Positions 1 through 11,314 of a stretch of DNA of 64,000 nucleotides are shown piece by piece. Every line of letters starts with the position of its first letter. Within the stretch, counting starts at the first letter, position 1. The stretch spans positions 91,378-155,377 of the forward strand of contig NW_019775959.1 of the NCBI RefSeq assembly GCF_001039355.2. The letters are read 5' to 3'. The stretch is from Lingula anatina (Eukaryota > Brachiopoda > Lingulata > Lingulida > Lingulidae). The position numbers and the translations under genes were made by a program. Below the pieces are notes generated by a model. It saw nothing but the letters and a program-made list of their open reading frames with translations. It had not been told where the DNA came from and made no database searches.

Positions 1-279
1 TTTTATTTATGATAAAAATCCTAAAAATCGTCTGTCTAACTTTTACAAATATTATGACACAAAAACTTAAAACCACAACTTTGTATCATCACAAGTGAAC
101 AAATCTGAAAGTGGACCCTCTTCTTAATTATAGAAATCTGAAGTTTTAACATATATATATTTGCACACATAAATATGACAAATAAAACTTAACACACCAC
201 TGAAGTTAAACATGCATGTTTGTTAATATCATTACATAATTACACATAAAACAGTAGCCTATATAAAACTAAGGAACTG

Positions 280-2383
280 TTATACACCAGTGTCTTCTTT
301 ATTGCTGCTTGTTTCCTTTTCTTCCTTGACCTTTTCCTTTTCTGGGTGTAATTTTAACAGATATTCTTCTCTTTCTTCATCTGTCATGATATAACTATAA
401 TAAAATCAAAACCACTTTTTTCACAAATTTCAATTGAATTTAAAAAAAAACAATAGCCATATTATAAATACTCGAACTTTTCAATGGGTGAAAATTTTAC
501 AGATACTATATTTTTAAGTCATAATTTCTTAAAAATTAGAACATGCCTATTGAGAAGTAGCAACAAAATCGTAAAACCGGTTTCGTTATACTTCTATGCT
601 ATGCATAAAAAGCACCACAATTGCCATAGAGAAATAAAATTTTTGTGATTATAAAATGATGTGTCTGAAAGTTTGATAATTTTGCCCATTGAAAAGATTG
701 TGTAATTACCTTCATGTGATTATATTTAGGAATGAAGGGAATAACAATTAAATAGAGCAAATCATTACAATCAAGTGTGGTTAAATAATCTAGTGCATTA
801 TGGCTCCACCTTTTAGGGAAGATCATTTGAGTGTAGAAATACAAAGCATGTTGTGGGATAGTTAACTTACTGATAGTTTATAAATCTGCCTCCCTGAGTC
901 AACTGAGCACAATCATTTGTAAAGTGGCAGGCAAATAACAACAAATTCCTTGGTTGAACCTTCCAAGCAAATCTCATGAAGAGTGCAGAATAGATGAATA
1001 AAGCTGGAAAATTAAAACGGTACAGTTCTTCCCTTTTGTTTTAAAAAATAAAATAAAAATGCAAATTATCCCAATTTTTCATTTCCAGTATGATATACAT
1101 GCTATATTTTTATATAATGAAATAAAAACTCTTAATCCTTTGTAGAAAGTTCATATTTCAACAAATCAGAATCACAATTTTGTTCCACTTATAGGACACA
1201 TTCTAAATCCTTTTATTAAAATTATTGTTCAATCCCAATAGCATCCAGCTGGAGCAAATGCATGATAAAAAAATTAAACAAATAAATAAAATAAAATAAA
1301 AAATTCAAACCTGTTGTCATTTTCCCACTTATAATTTCTGGTGTCCTACCAACATCTGCTATTGCTGCCAATGGAATCCCCCAGTTGGCAACTGGACCCC
1401 AAAAATGCTGAAAAGGGGGAGGGGGGGTTAATAGTCATACCCACTTTTTCATAATCATAACAAACAAGACTAATGGTATGTAAGATTTGCACATCATCAT
1501 CATCATCATTGCTCTTCGTCCCGTGTGGGACATAAGGCCACAAGATTTGCACAGCTTGTGTTAAATGAAATAAATAATTTGCAATTGAATATACATTACA
1601 CAGGTATTGAAAGTTATAGTATTCAGTTTATAATCTAATATATAATCAATGTTGTTCAGACTTTCAATGCAAATAGCAGTTTCATTTTAAAGAGGTACGT
1701 ATTATTAATAATCAGAAAGAAAACATGACTTATGATTATGAACATTTCCAGACATTCCGCTCACTTTCTATTAAGTGATAAAGAAAACAGATTTTGATGC
1801 GACAGTACTTACAGTGCTGCACACAGGACATGGAAAAAAGAAAACAATGCAAAATATTTACCTTACATGCATCATTATCACTGGTTACCACATCATGCAT
1901 ATACATGATTTAACAACAAGTGTAACTGTTACTGTGGCATTGATGAAGATGTTTTTTAACTTAAAAAAAACTTTCTAAATATTTAAAAAAAATTAAGGGG
2001 ACAGCGGCCAGGTGACAATACTGAAGTACATTACGTAACGATGTTGACCTAGTTCTGAAGACTTAAGTGATTAAATTCAAGTCATGCAATTAACAACTAA
2101 AAAAGGAGGAAAGTGTAAAATTAGATGTCCTGGAAACGGGACATACAACAGTTTTAGGCCTCAGACCGAATGATTACTAAGTGAAGTGTCTCGTAACTTT
2201 AATTTACTCTTGATAAGCACATAAAAAATACGTGTCATACTTCCATTCCACAAACACAGATGTAGCAGTAGAAAAAACTGCAATTAGTTAGAATTGCAAC
2301 ATGTTTAAAACAAGTAAACAGTTAGTATACCTGCAGAAATACTTGATCCATTCTGATCCAGCTCTCCCTGCCTTGCTCGCCAT
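280..2383 (-). CDS. MPC1: Mitochondrial pyruvate carrier 1 (five coding exons)
   Basis: MPC1 pairs with MPC2 in the inner mitochondrial membrane and imports pyruvate into the matrix. Exons on the minus strand are 2383-2331, 1816-1813, 1407-1311, 1003-871 and 394-280. They sum to 402 nt, giving 133 aa plus TAA, with all phases matching. The family core [10 protein letters not shown] is in the third exon, followed by PEIISGKMT. The fourth exon carries [16 protein letters not shown] and QGGRFIN, typical of MPC1 rather than MPC2. The C-terminal 38 codons are Lys/Glu-rich and unlike the short vertebrate tail, so this part rests only on frame and splice signals. The start ATG lies 80 bp from the CSTF2 start on the other strand. 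The second exon is only 4 nt and supplies the Ser-Thr before HFWGP. Identity is certain from the motifs; the micro-exon is inferred from phase and conservation. Confidence 0.95.
1813..1816 (-). other. MPC1: Predicted 4-nt micro-exon (CACT) of MPC1
   Basis: On the minus strand the bases CACT sit between a pyrimidine-rich tract ending in GCAG and a consensus donor GTAAGT. Exon 1 ends in phase 2 (AG) and the next exon begins in phase 0 at CAT (His of HFWGP). AG plus CACT gives Ser-Thr, the two residues that precede HFWGP in MPC1 proteins of other animals. No other acceptor between the two flanking exons restores these residues. Confidence 0.8.
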
Positions 2384-2463
2384 TTTAGTCTCGTTTGATG
2401 TCACGTGACAACAGCTAAAAAGTCTGCGAGGATTCTGGAGAAATTGCGTTGTTTCGGTTAAGC
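2384..2463. promoter_or_regulatory. Compact bidirectional promoter of MPC1 and CSTF2 with palindromic E-box
   Basis: Only 80 bp separate the two divergent start codons, so both core promoters and 5' UTRs must lie here or overlap the genes. The palindrome GTCACGTGAC at 2400-2409 is an E-box of the type bound by USF, Myc/Max or MiT/TFE factors. No TATA box is evident. Shared regulation is inferred from spacing. Confidence 0.7.
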
Positions 2464-5400
2464 ATGGCGAACATAATGAACTCGAATGTAATGCCTCCTC
2501 TCACGGCCCAAGAAAGGGCCCAGAGGTCTGTGTTTGGTAAGTAAACTTTTTTCTTACATTGTGTTATTAGGGGCTTTGTTTTATGCCATTTTCATGATTG
2601 CACAGAATATGTTTGTTCTTCATTGGAGACACCGGCGAGTGTTAGTGTTGAACACACCGGTGTTGCAGTATTTAGGTGTCAGAGTCGCACACACAGTCAG
2701 CAGCGACACTATAGTCACAGTATTGATAGTCTTGCTTTTAAACCCTATTTGACGCTGGTCCTGTCTTAACTAGTGATATTATTGATTATCTCGTTAGGAA
2801 AATAGCCTGCCTCCCAATCAAATTGTTTTAATTCCACTTCTACAAACTAGGTCTTGAGTAGGTATATCAGAAAAATTTTCAAACTGATCAGAAAATTAAA
2901 ATACTTATATCATCTGAAAGGTAATGCAAAAACCGGATGAAATCATTTGGAATTTTTTAAATATTCCTACAAGCAACAAAGATATTGAAGTTTTTTAACT
3001 GCAAAAATCCACCAAAAGTGTCCACAATTCTCAGCTCAAAACCTGTGCCCACTGACCAGCAGTGATCACTCAGGCGCAGCAGAGCACCCTGGGTACTTTT
3101 GTAGTATACCCCCCCACCCTGTAACTTTCTGTAACTTTCACTTTTCAAACAGTTTTTTACATTTTCTTGTTCATGTATGTCAAAGCTGTTGAAATAAAAT
3201 GCTTTTGTAATTACCTGTGGACTTTTTATTTGTTTTAATCACGTTTAATCCAGCCCATTGAAATACAAAGTTAGAATCTTCAATTTACACCCGCAGTCAA
3301 TAACTTGCCGCGTTTTCGTTGGCTAACTCGAAGGTAATTTTATGTGAACAAGTAGCTCATAATAATTTCACAGAGAAAGTCTAAGTATACAATGTATCAA
3401 TCCTATGTTCACATAAAATAAGGTAGAGTTAGCCAACGAAAACGCGGCAAGTTATTGACTTCGGGTACATTGTAAATTTTCACATTGTATTTCAATGGGG
3501 TGGATTAAACGTGATTAAAACTAATAAAAAGACCACAGGTAATTACAAAAACATTTTATTTCAACAGTTTTGACATAGGTGAAAAAGACAATGTAAAAAA
3601 ATGTTTGAAAAATGAAAGTTTCAGGAAGTTACAGGGTGGGGGGGTATACTACAAAAGTACCGCANNNNNNNNNNNNNNNNNNNNNNNNNNNNNNNNNNNN
3701 NNNNNNNNNNNNNNNNNNNNNNNNNNNNNNNNNNNNNNNNNNNNNNNNNNNNNNNNNNNNNNNNNNNNNNNNNNNNNNNNNNNNNNNNNNNNNNNNNNNN
3801 NNNNNNNNNNNNNNNNNNNNNNNNNNNNNNNNNNNNNNNNNNNNNNNNNNNNNNNNNNNNNNNNNNNNNNNNNNNNNNNNNNNNNNNNNNNNNNNNNNNN
3901 NNNNNNNNNNNNNNNNNNNNNNNNNNNNNNNNNNNNTTACCTGAAATTTTTTATCATTTTGTAGAGGCAAAGCTTAAAACAAGCAGAACCGAAACTTGTC
4001 AAAGACTGCAACATGGGAAAATCACGTGACCGGATTTTACTCTTTGATTTACAACTTATTTAGTTAATGGCTTGTATTAGTTTTTTTACGCGGCGCTAAA
4101 AGAGAGATTTAAAAAAGGGGTTCCATAGGCGAACTGTCAGCAGGCCGACTTCAGTTTTACACTTCACTGCCCGTGGACAGTTACGACTGTAGCGCCCCTA
4201 GCGGATTGTGATCTACCTATCTTGAGTACAGTGAGAAGTTGTTTATATTTACATTTGGCTTTATCTTATTCAAGTTCAGTTCTGCTATTAAGTGATATGA
4301 GTTATTGGTTATTTGGAAATACATTTTCAGATCCACCATAGCAAAACTGTTTAAATAAGAGTTTTTTTTAGATTACAGTAAATGGTTTTCAGTGTACAGT
4401 AATCATGAAACCTGAGATACATGTTTGAGAAACAAATGTCATTGTTATTTAGAATATTGCCTGTTTTTTTGTTTTTTTTTTACAGTGGGAAACATTCCAT
4501 ATGAAGCTACAGAAGAACAACTTAAAGAGATATTCATACAGGCAGGACCTGTTGTCAGTTTTAGGTATGTTAGTCAGGATTGCCTCATGTCTTAATAGTG
4601 AATTGTAATTGATAAGGTTTGTGGATTAAAATATTATTTGCAAAAATCTGTTAATCAGCCACAACTTAGAAAACCATTTTAGGCAATCACTGGAGAATTG
4701 AAAGAAAAAAAAAAACTAGATGCTGGATATCCAATCACTGCTTGACAACCACAGGATATGTTATTTCTTTTAAGTCATTGTGCAAACCAATAAAATTTTC
4801 TTTTAATATTTTTATCCTTGTAAATGCTGTTGCGTCTCTCTACCTAATTCAGATTCAATCAGCCATCCTTGTTGCAATCATTTCCATTTATATTCAGTGT
4901 TATTGTGGTAACTAAAAGAAACCTGTTATTGCATTACATTTTATTTTCAGGTTGGTGTATGACAGAGAAACAGGCAAACCTAAAGGTTATGGCTTCTGTG
5001 AATATCAAGACACCGAGACGGCGCAGAGTGCCATGCGTAACCTGAATAACACAGAATTCAACGGAAGACCCCTCAGAGTGGGTGTGGCTGCAGGAGAAAC
5101 TAGCAAAGATGAATTAAAAAGTAAGATGGATTTGAAAAAAAAAAGCTGTAAAGCAGTGTGGAATTCCTTGTTACAATTTGTGATATGAAAGACACTAATG
5201 AAGGCTCGAGCCTATTCGAATGAAGTATGAGAAATGTCAGTACTGAAACTTACTATTTTATTTATTTTTTAATCTAAATAAATCAGTATAAAGTAAAATA
5301 ATGGATGAAGTCCATTTTGTATGATAAATTTGCTTATCGAAAAAACAATGAAAAGTATTATTTCTTTATTTAAGATATGCAGCTTGCTCTTGGTGGTGCA

Positions 5401-8400
5401 CCAGTGGAGGTAAGTGTGTCATTGTGAATAACTTATTTTTTTCATTTCAGTACTAGTAAAAAAGATTCACAAACACTGTAATATGTTAGCAGTATTTGTT
5501 ATCTTGCACTGTAGTATTTTCATAATTTTAGTCTTGGTTGATTGTGGTTTATTTACTCTTCTCACACCACTGGGGACAGTTAGAGTGCTAAAGCCTCTTG
5601 GCCAGTGCTTTTGGATCTCTCTATCCACAGACAATTCATTCAGTTTTCAAGTCTATTATCCTTCCAGCTGTTGTGGGTCCTAATCCTACTATTACTTGTA
5701 CTAATTATGTCCTATTCCAGAGCTACTATTTTCCATTTTCTTGTTCAGCTGCTGTGTGTCCTGCCTTCCCTGTGATTGACTATTACCTTACTATCCTTCT
5801 TAATGTTTCAGAGCCCCTTTGGTGATCCCGTTTCTCCAGATCAAGCACCAGAGGCTATATCAAGAGCAGTGGCTAGTTTACCTCCAGAGCAGATGTTTGA
5901 GCTCATGAAACAGATGAAGGTGAGGTGGTTAAAACATACACCATGGTGGTAATGATTTATTCGATTAATTTTTATTTTTTGTATTGATTAAGTAATGAAA
6001 ACACCACTTATACATGTTTCAACCAAAATGATGAACAACCTTTTCATTATAAAGCAAAATTAAACCTTTTAAAAGCCAGGGATGGCAATATTAAATATAT
6101 GTGGTTTATAAAGTCTTTAAAATTACATCTGTTATATCTTTGCAGTTGTGCATCCAGAACAATCCAAACGAAGCAAGAAACATGCTGCTACAGAACCCAC
6201 AGCTGGCCTATGCTTTGCTCCAAGCTCAGATTGTCATGAAAATTGTCGACCCTCAAGTTGCTATGGTAACTCAAAAAATAATATAACATAGATGAATACA
6301 CAGGGCTCATGCCAACATATTATTTTTCACTAATTACTATAATAGATTATTTTTGGTCACTTACAATGAAAATAAGAATCAATTTATCAGTTATATTAAT
6401 TAACATTTAAGCTGTTATATATATATCATTACAATGCACATTGCATTTGAAATATTAACTGCTTGTATTATTATGTCAATGCATTTCCAGCAGTTTGAAA
6501 AATATTGAAACTAAAATATTTCTTTTAAGGCCATGTTGCACAGGGAAACCCACCAGGTGCCACCAGTGGTCCCAGGACAGCCTGCATCCCAGGCACAACC
6601 TGCACAGGTACCCGATCATTCAGCACATATGAAAAAAGACCATTCACAAGACTTCCACAGTACAAGAACATCATAATGTCCACATGTTATAATGTTATTT
6701 ATTTATTTTTTTTACCAACCACTATTTTGTTACAGTGCTAAAAATACACTGTAAAGATTTGTTGGCCACAGCTAAGATAATTTCTACATGCATTCTCAGG
6801 GGCGGATCCAGGATTATTTGAAGGGGGGTCTGCAGATGTGAAGCCAAAATTTATATCAAATAGACATTGTGAGCAGTGAATTTTATATTATAGAATTAAG
6901 TAATTTTGTGAACACTCTTCCAGCCAGTGGCATCTACCGCAGTGCCCCTAGGAACCCAGTCCATTGCCCCATCACAAGTCCCAGGCTCAGTACCAGGTTT
7001 ACTGGCAGGTAGGGGACATATAAGTAGACTAAAATAGAATGGCTGCATACCTTTTAACAGTCTTCTGACTTTAATATTCTAAGCAATTTTTTTTGTAATT
7101 TGCTACATTATCTAGTGTTGCTACTGTTTTGAAGTATTTTGGAACCACTCTAAAATATCAGATGCTGCTATTTTGTGACTCTTCATTACTTCAGATTAAT
7201 GCTTTGAAAGACGCTAGTCTTAAAGCAAATGCTCAAAAAAAAAAAAGAAAAAGAAAGAAAAAGAAATGAAAATGCACTATTTTCCAATTGAAAAAATTGG
7301 AATAATTATTGGTTCCACCAGTGTGAGCATTGGCAATACTGACGGTTTTAGTCCCGCCCTGTCTCGTACAGATCCTTCAGCTCTGCTTCATATCAGCGGA
7401 TAAATGTCACTATTACGGCTTCTCCTCCTTGACTGCAAGGACCTGTGCCCTTATCTCTTGGATTGAGGTCCTCTGGTTAAATCTGTTGCAAATTTTCTCA
7501 TTCTCTTTTGATATCTGTTCTATAATAAGGTTTTTTTTCTCTGCAGGTGGGCCTGGGGGTCTGCTGAACATGGTGACCAGCCAGGGAAATATGGCTCCAG
7601 TAGCCAGCCAAGGTAAGGGGAGAGGTGTTGCCACATAAAGTTCAGAAGTCAGAAAGGGAAAGGAAATAAGAGCAAGATACTTGGGGGTAGTCAGTCTTCA
7701 ACTTGCTAACTTATCACATCCAGTTAAGTATTGAAAATCTTTTTTTTGCAGGTCTTAATATTCCACAGGTATCACAGCCAGGCCCAGGTAGGGGGATGCA
7801 TGATATTCCATCACGTGGACCAGGACCCATGGGTGTCCCAGGTAGATATCCTTATATACTGTGCTGTGCAAATAATAAGCAGGCTCATGCTTCTCTTACT
7901 TTAATAGGCCGTACTTGGTATTGAGATGAAAATGTTTGATATTTTCAGGAAAGTTATTTTTACTGACTCAAAAACCATCTTGCTGTACAGTTGTTTATTG
8001 ACTTAATCAATTTTTTTTTACTTTTCTATGTTAGGCCCTGGTGGCATGGATGTTGGGCATCAGAGAGGCATGCGACCCCAGGGTCCAGGGGGGCCTGGTC
8101 CAGCACGGCCAGAAATGAGAGATCCACGGTCCATAGGGGGTGCAATGGACCCCAGGTCACTTGGAGGCGCTGGAGATCCAAGAGACCCCAGGGACCCTAG
8201 GAGTATGGGAGGAAGGCCAGGCCCAGGAGGACCAGTTAGACATCCTGTAAGGCAAAACGTACTTCTTTAAAATGCCCATAATTCATCTGTTTGTTTAATT
8301 TTGTTGGTGTATTATTCTTTTCCATTAACTTTACAAGCAGGTTATTTTGTTCATTAATTTTGAACTACACCAAGAAAGCAAATTACTTATTCCTCAACTG

Positions 8401-8996
8401 ATGAATCTGAGTTGGTCAATTGACTTTATTGTTTCGTTTCTATGAAAAAGTTACCTGCTTAAGATAAATGGTGGTTAAATCTGTTTATGTAAGGCTTTGT
8501 AGAAACTTGTTCTTTGTGCTGTTTTAGTCCCCAGCTGTTGGCCCGGGAGCTCCAGGAGGTGGCGCTGGCATCTCTGCACAAGATCAGGAAAAGGTGGGTG
8601 GCCATTTGTACTGGTTGGAAGTTACCGTCCACAAAATAACATCAGTTTTCAAAGTTAAATAGAAAGTTTGAAATTCTCAGTTGTTTGCATTTGGAAAATA
8701 GCATTTGATCTTGTGGAAGAATCGTACAAGATAAAGAAAGTCAAAGTTACTCATGTACGTCATGATTCTGCACATAATTATGTTTTGAGTTCTAGTCCAT
8801 GATTGTTAAAAAAAACGTGCGTTTTAGCAAATCACCAGCGTGAGTTATCTTCTATTTCTAGGCTGCCCTTATTATGCAAGTACTACAGTTGTCAGACCAG
8901 CAGATTGCAATGCTGCCGCCAGAGCAGAGAGAGAGTATAATGATCTTAAAACAGCAAATAGCTCGGAGCGGGACTGGGGGAGGCCCTCCCATGTAG
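2464..8996 (+). CDS. CSTF2: Cleavage stimulation factor subunit 2 (CstF-64), 13 coding exons
   Basis: CstF-64 binds the GU-rich element downstream of poly(A) sites in nuclear pre-mRNA 3'-end processing. Exons: 2464-2536, 4486-4564, 4951-5120, 5375-5409, 5812-5919, 6146-6265, 6530-6607, 6924-7008, 7547-7612, 7752-7841, 8035-8246, 8528-8593, 8862-8996. They sum to 1317 nt (438 aa plus TAG). The RRM spans about residues 22-100, with RNP2 at VFVGNI and RNP1 at KGYGFCEY (62-69). The hinge that contacts CstF-77 and symplekin follows at about 120-195 ([31 protein letters not shown]). Residues 196-394 are Pro/Gly/Arg-rich with DPR repeats, and no long MEARA-type repeat is seen. Residues 395-438 are the C-terminal Pcf11-binding helical domain (LPPEQRESI). 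Shorter than the human protein because the middle is compact. Confidence 0.97.
3091..3664. repeat. Foldback (long inverted repeat) in CSTF2 intron 1
   Basis: The segment 3091-3350 is repeated in inverted orientation at 3407-3664, with a loop of about 56 bp. Both arms share the block GCGTTTTCGTTGGCTAACTC and its complement, and a short G-run stretch next to a GTATACTAC motif. The outer end of the right arm runs into the N gap, so element ends and target duplication cannot be seen. Probably a foldback or MITE-type transposon; no coding capacity. Confidence 0.75.
3665..3936. other. Assembly gap (272 N)
   Basis: Run of N immediately after the right arm of the inverted repeat in CSTF2 intron 1. 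The hairpin is a plausible reason for the failed assembly. Confidence 0.99.
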
Positions 8997-9724
8997 CACA
9001 TAGCACAAAGAGATGTAAACTGATATTGACTATGCTGTAGATTACATATGTTATAGTTAAAATCTCTAGATATTCAGTCCTGTAGATAGTGGGAAACCGC
9101 CTCCCAAATGTTAAGTATTGTAATTTGTAATAAAAAACATGACACTAGCTTGACTTTAATTCTTTTCTTTTTCCAGAAAGAAAAAAGTTTTTAAAAAGAT
9201 CTAAACTTCTTTCACCTGCGGAATAAGGTTGAAAAGCAAATGATAAAATGTGTAATACCTTGAGTTAGTGGTGGGACAAGCAACTACGTTCAGGAAAAAT
9301 CGTGAAAATCCTTAGTAAGCTTACTTGTTCTTTTATTTGAAAAAAATTACTGAAACAAAGTTAGCGTTAGCAATGTATTTAAAAACTAATATCATGAAAA
9401 GTGAACTTGGAGATATGAGCGTGCGAGAATAACAGCTGTAAACTTGTTGAGAAATCTCAGTGCTTGCACTACTGCAATTTTTTCCCCCATTTTTTACTTT
9501 TTTTCAGTGAATTAGCGAAAAAAAAAATATGTCCAAAATAAAAAATGTAGTGGCCAGGCCGGGGGGGAGAGGCATTGAAATAACTCTTTAACTGCATGAA
9601 ACACCGCTTCAACCAACCTGGTCAAAAAATGTATGTTAACGTGGAAAACAAAAATGATATCGAGTTTGCCAAGAACATCAAATCGGACCTGACATGAAAA
9701 CACATTTCATTTCATTTCACAATT
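8136..9724. repeat. First copy of a 1.59-kb direct duplication (CSTF2 3' end)
   Basis: This segment starts inside CSTF2 exon 11 and runs through exons 12-13, the 3' UTR and downstream sequence. It recurs with a 1590-bp offset at 9726-11314, nearly base for base. The only difference I found is near 9378 versus 10968. The copies abut at a single N (9725). An unresolved overlap of two haplotype contigs explains this best. Confidence 0.9.
9129..9134 (+). promoter_or_regulatory. AATAAA poly(A) signal of CSTF2
   Basis: A canonical hexamer 133 nt after the CSTF2 stop codon, in a UTR with few long open frames. Repeated at 10719-10724 in the duplicated copy. Confidence 0.6.
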
Positions 9725-9725
9725 N

Positions 9726-10586
9726 GGGGGTGCAATGGACCCCAGGTCACTTGGAGGCGCTGGAGATCCAAGAGACCCCAGGGACCCTAGGAGTATGGGA
9801 GGAAGGCCAGGCCCAGGAGGACCAGTTAGACATCCTGTAAGGCAAAACGTACTTCTTTAAAATGCCCATAATTCATCTGTTTGTTTAATTTTGTTGGTGT
9901 ATTATTCTTTTCCATTAACTTTACAAGCAGGTTATTTTGTTCATTAATTTTGAACTACACCAAGAAAGCAAATTACTTATTCCTCAACTGATGAATCTGA
10001 GTTGGTCAATTGACTTTATTGTTTCGTTTCTATGAAAAAGTTACCTGCTTAAGATAAATGGTGGTTAAATCTGTTTATGTAAGGCTTTGTAGAAACTTGT
10101 TCTTTGTGCTGTTTTAGTCCCCAGCTGTTGGCCCGGGAGCTCCAGGAGGTGGCGCTGGCATCTCTGCACAAGATCAGGAAAAGGTGGGTGGCCATTTGTA
10201 CTGGTTGGAAGTTACCGTCCACAAAATAACATCAGTTTTCAAAGTTAAATAGAAAGTTTGAAATTCTCAGTTGTTTGCATTTGGAAAATAGCATTTGATC
10301 TTGTGGAAGAATCGTACAAGATAAAGAAAGTCAAAGTTACTCATGTACGTCATGATTCTGCACATAATTATGTTTTGAGTTCTAGTCCATGATTGTTAAA
10401 AAAAACGTGCGTTTTAGCAAATCACCAGCGTGAGTTATCTTCTATTTCTAGGCTGCCCTTATTATGCAAGTACTACAGTTGTCAGACCAGCAGATTGCAA
10501 TGCTGCCGCCAGAGCAGAGAGAGAGTATAATGATCTTAAAACAGCAAATAGCTCGGAGCGGGACTGGGGGAGGCCCTCCCATGTAG
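9726..10586 (+). pseudogene. Duplicated 3' exons of CSTF2 (partial 11, 12, 13)
   Basis: Contains the 3' part of exon 11 (9726-9836), exon 12 (10118-10183) and exon 13 (10452-10586) with intact splice sites and stop. No RRM or hinge exons are present, so this cannot be a second gene. The near-perfect identity and the N at its left border point to an assembly duplicate rather than a biological pseudogene. Confidence 0.85.
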
Positions 10587-11314
10587 CACATAGCACAAAG
10601 AGATGTAAACTGATATTGACTATGCTGTAGATTACATATGTTATAGTTAAAATCTCTAGATATTCAGTCCTGTAGATAGTGGGAAACCGCCTCCCAAATG
10701 TTAAGTATTGTAATTTGTAATAAAAAACATGACACTAGCTTGACTTTAATTCTTTTCTTTTTCCAGAAAGAAAAAAGTTTTTAAAAAGATCTAAACTTCT
10801 TTCACCTGCGGAATAAGGTTGAAAAGCAAATGATAAAATGTGTAATACCTTGAGTTAGTGGTGGGACAAGCAACTACGTTCAGGAAAAATCGTGAAAATC
10901 CTTAGTAAGCTTACTTGTTCTTTTATTTGAAAAAAATTACTGAAACAAAGTTAGCGTTAGCAATGTATTTTTAAACTAATATCATGAAAAGTGAACTTGG
11001 AGATATGAGCGTGCGAGAATAACAGCTGTAAACTTGTTGAGAAATCTCAGTGCTTGCACTACTGCAATTTTTTCCCCCATTTTTTACTTTTTTTCAGTGA
11101 ATTAGCGAAAAAAAAAATATGTCCAAAATAAAAAATGTAGTGGCCAGGCCGGGGGGGAGAGGCATTGAAATAACTCTTTAACTGCATGAAACACCGCTTC
11201 AACCAACCTGGTCAAAAAATGTATGTTAACGTGGAAAACAAAAATGATATCGAGTTTGCCAAGAACATCAAATCGGACCTGACATGAAAACACATTTCAT
11301 TTCATTTCACAATT

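Noticed and set aside
1495-1560. CATCAT repeat as a CRISPR-like or regulatory array
   Set aside because: Only a short trinucleotide microsatellite within an MPC1 intron.
9726-10586. A second CSTF2 gene
   Set aside because: Lacks the RRM and hinge exons, is nearly identical to the first copy and borders an N; assembly duplication is simpler.
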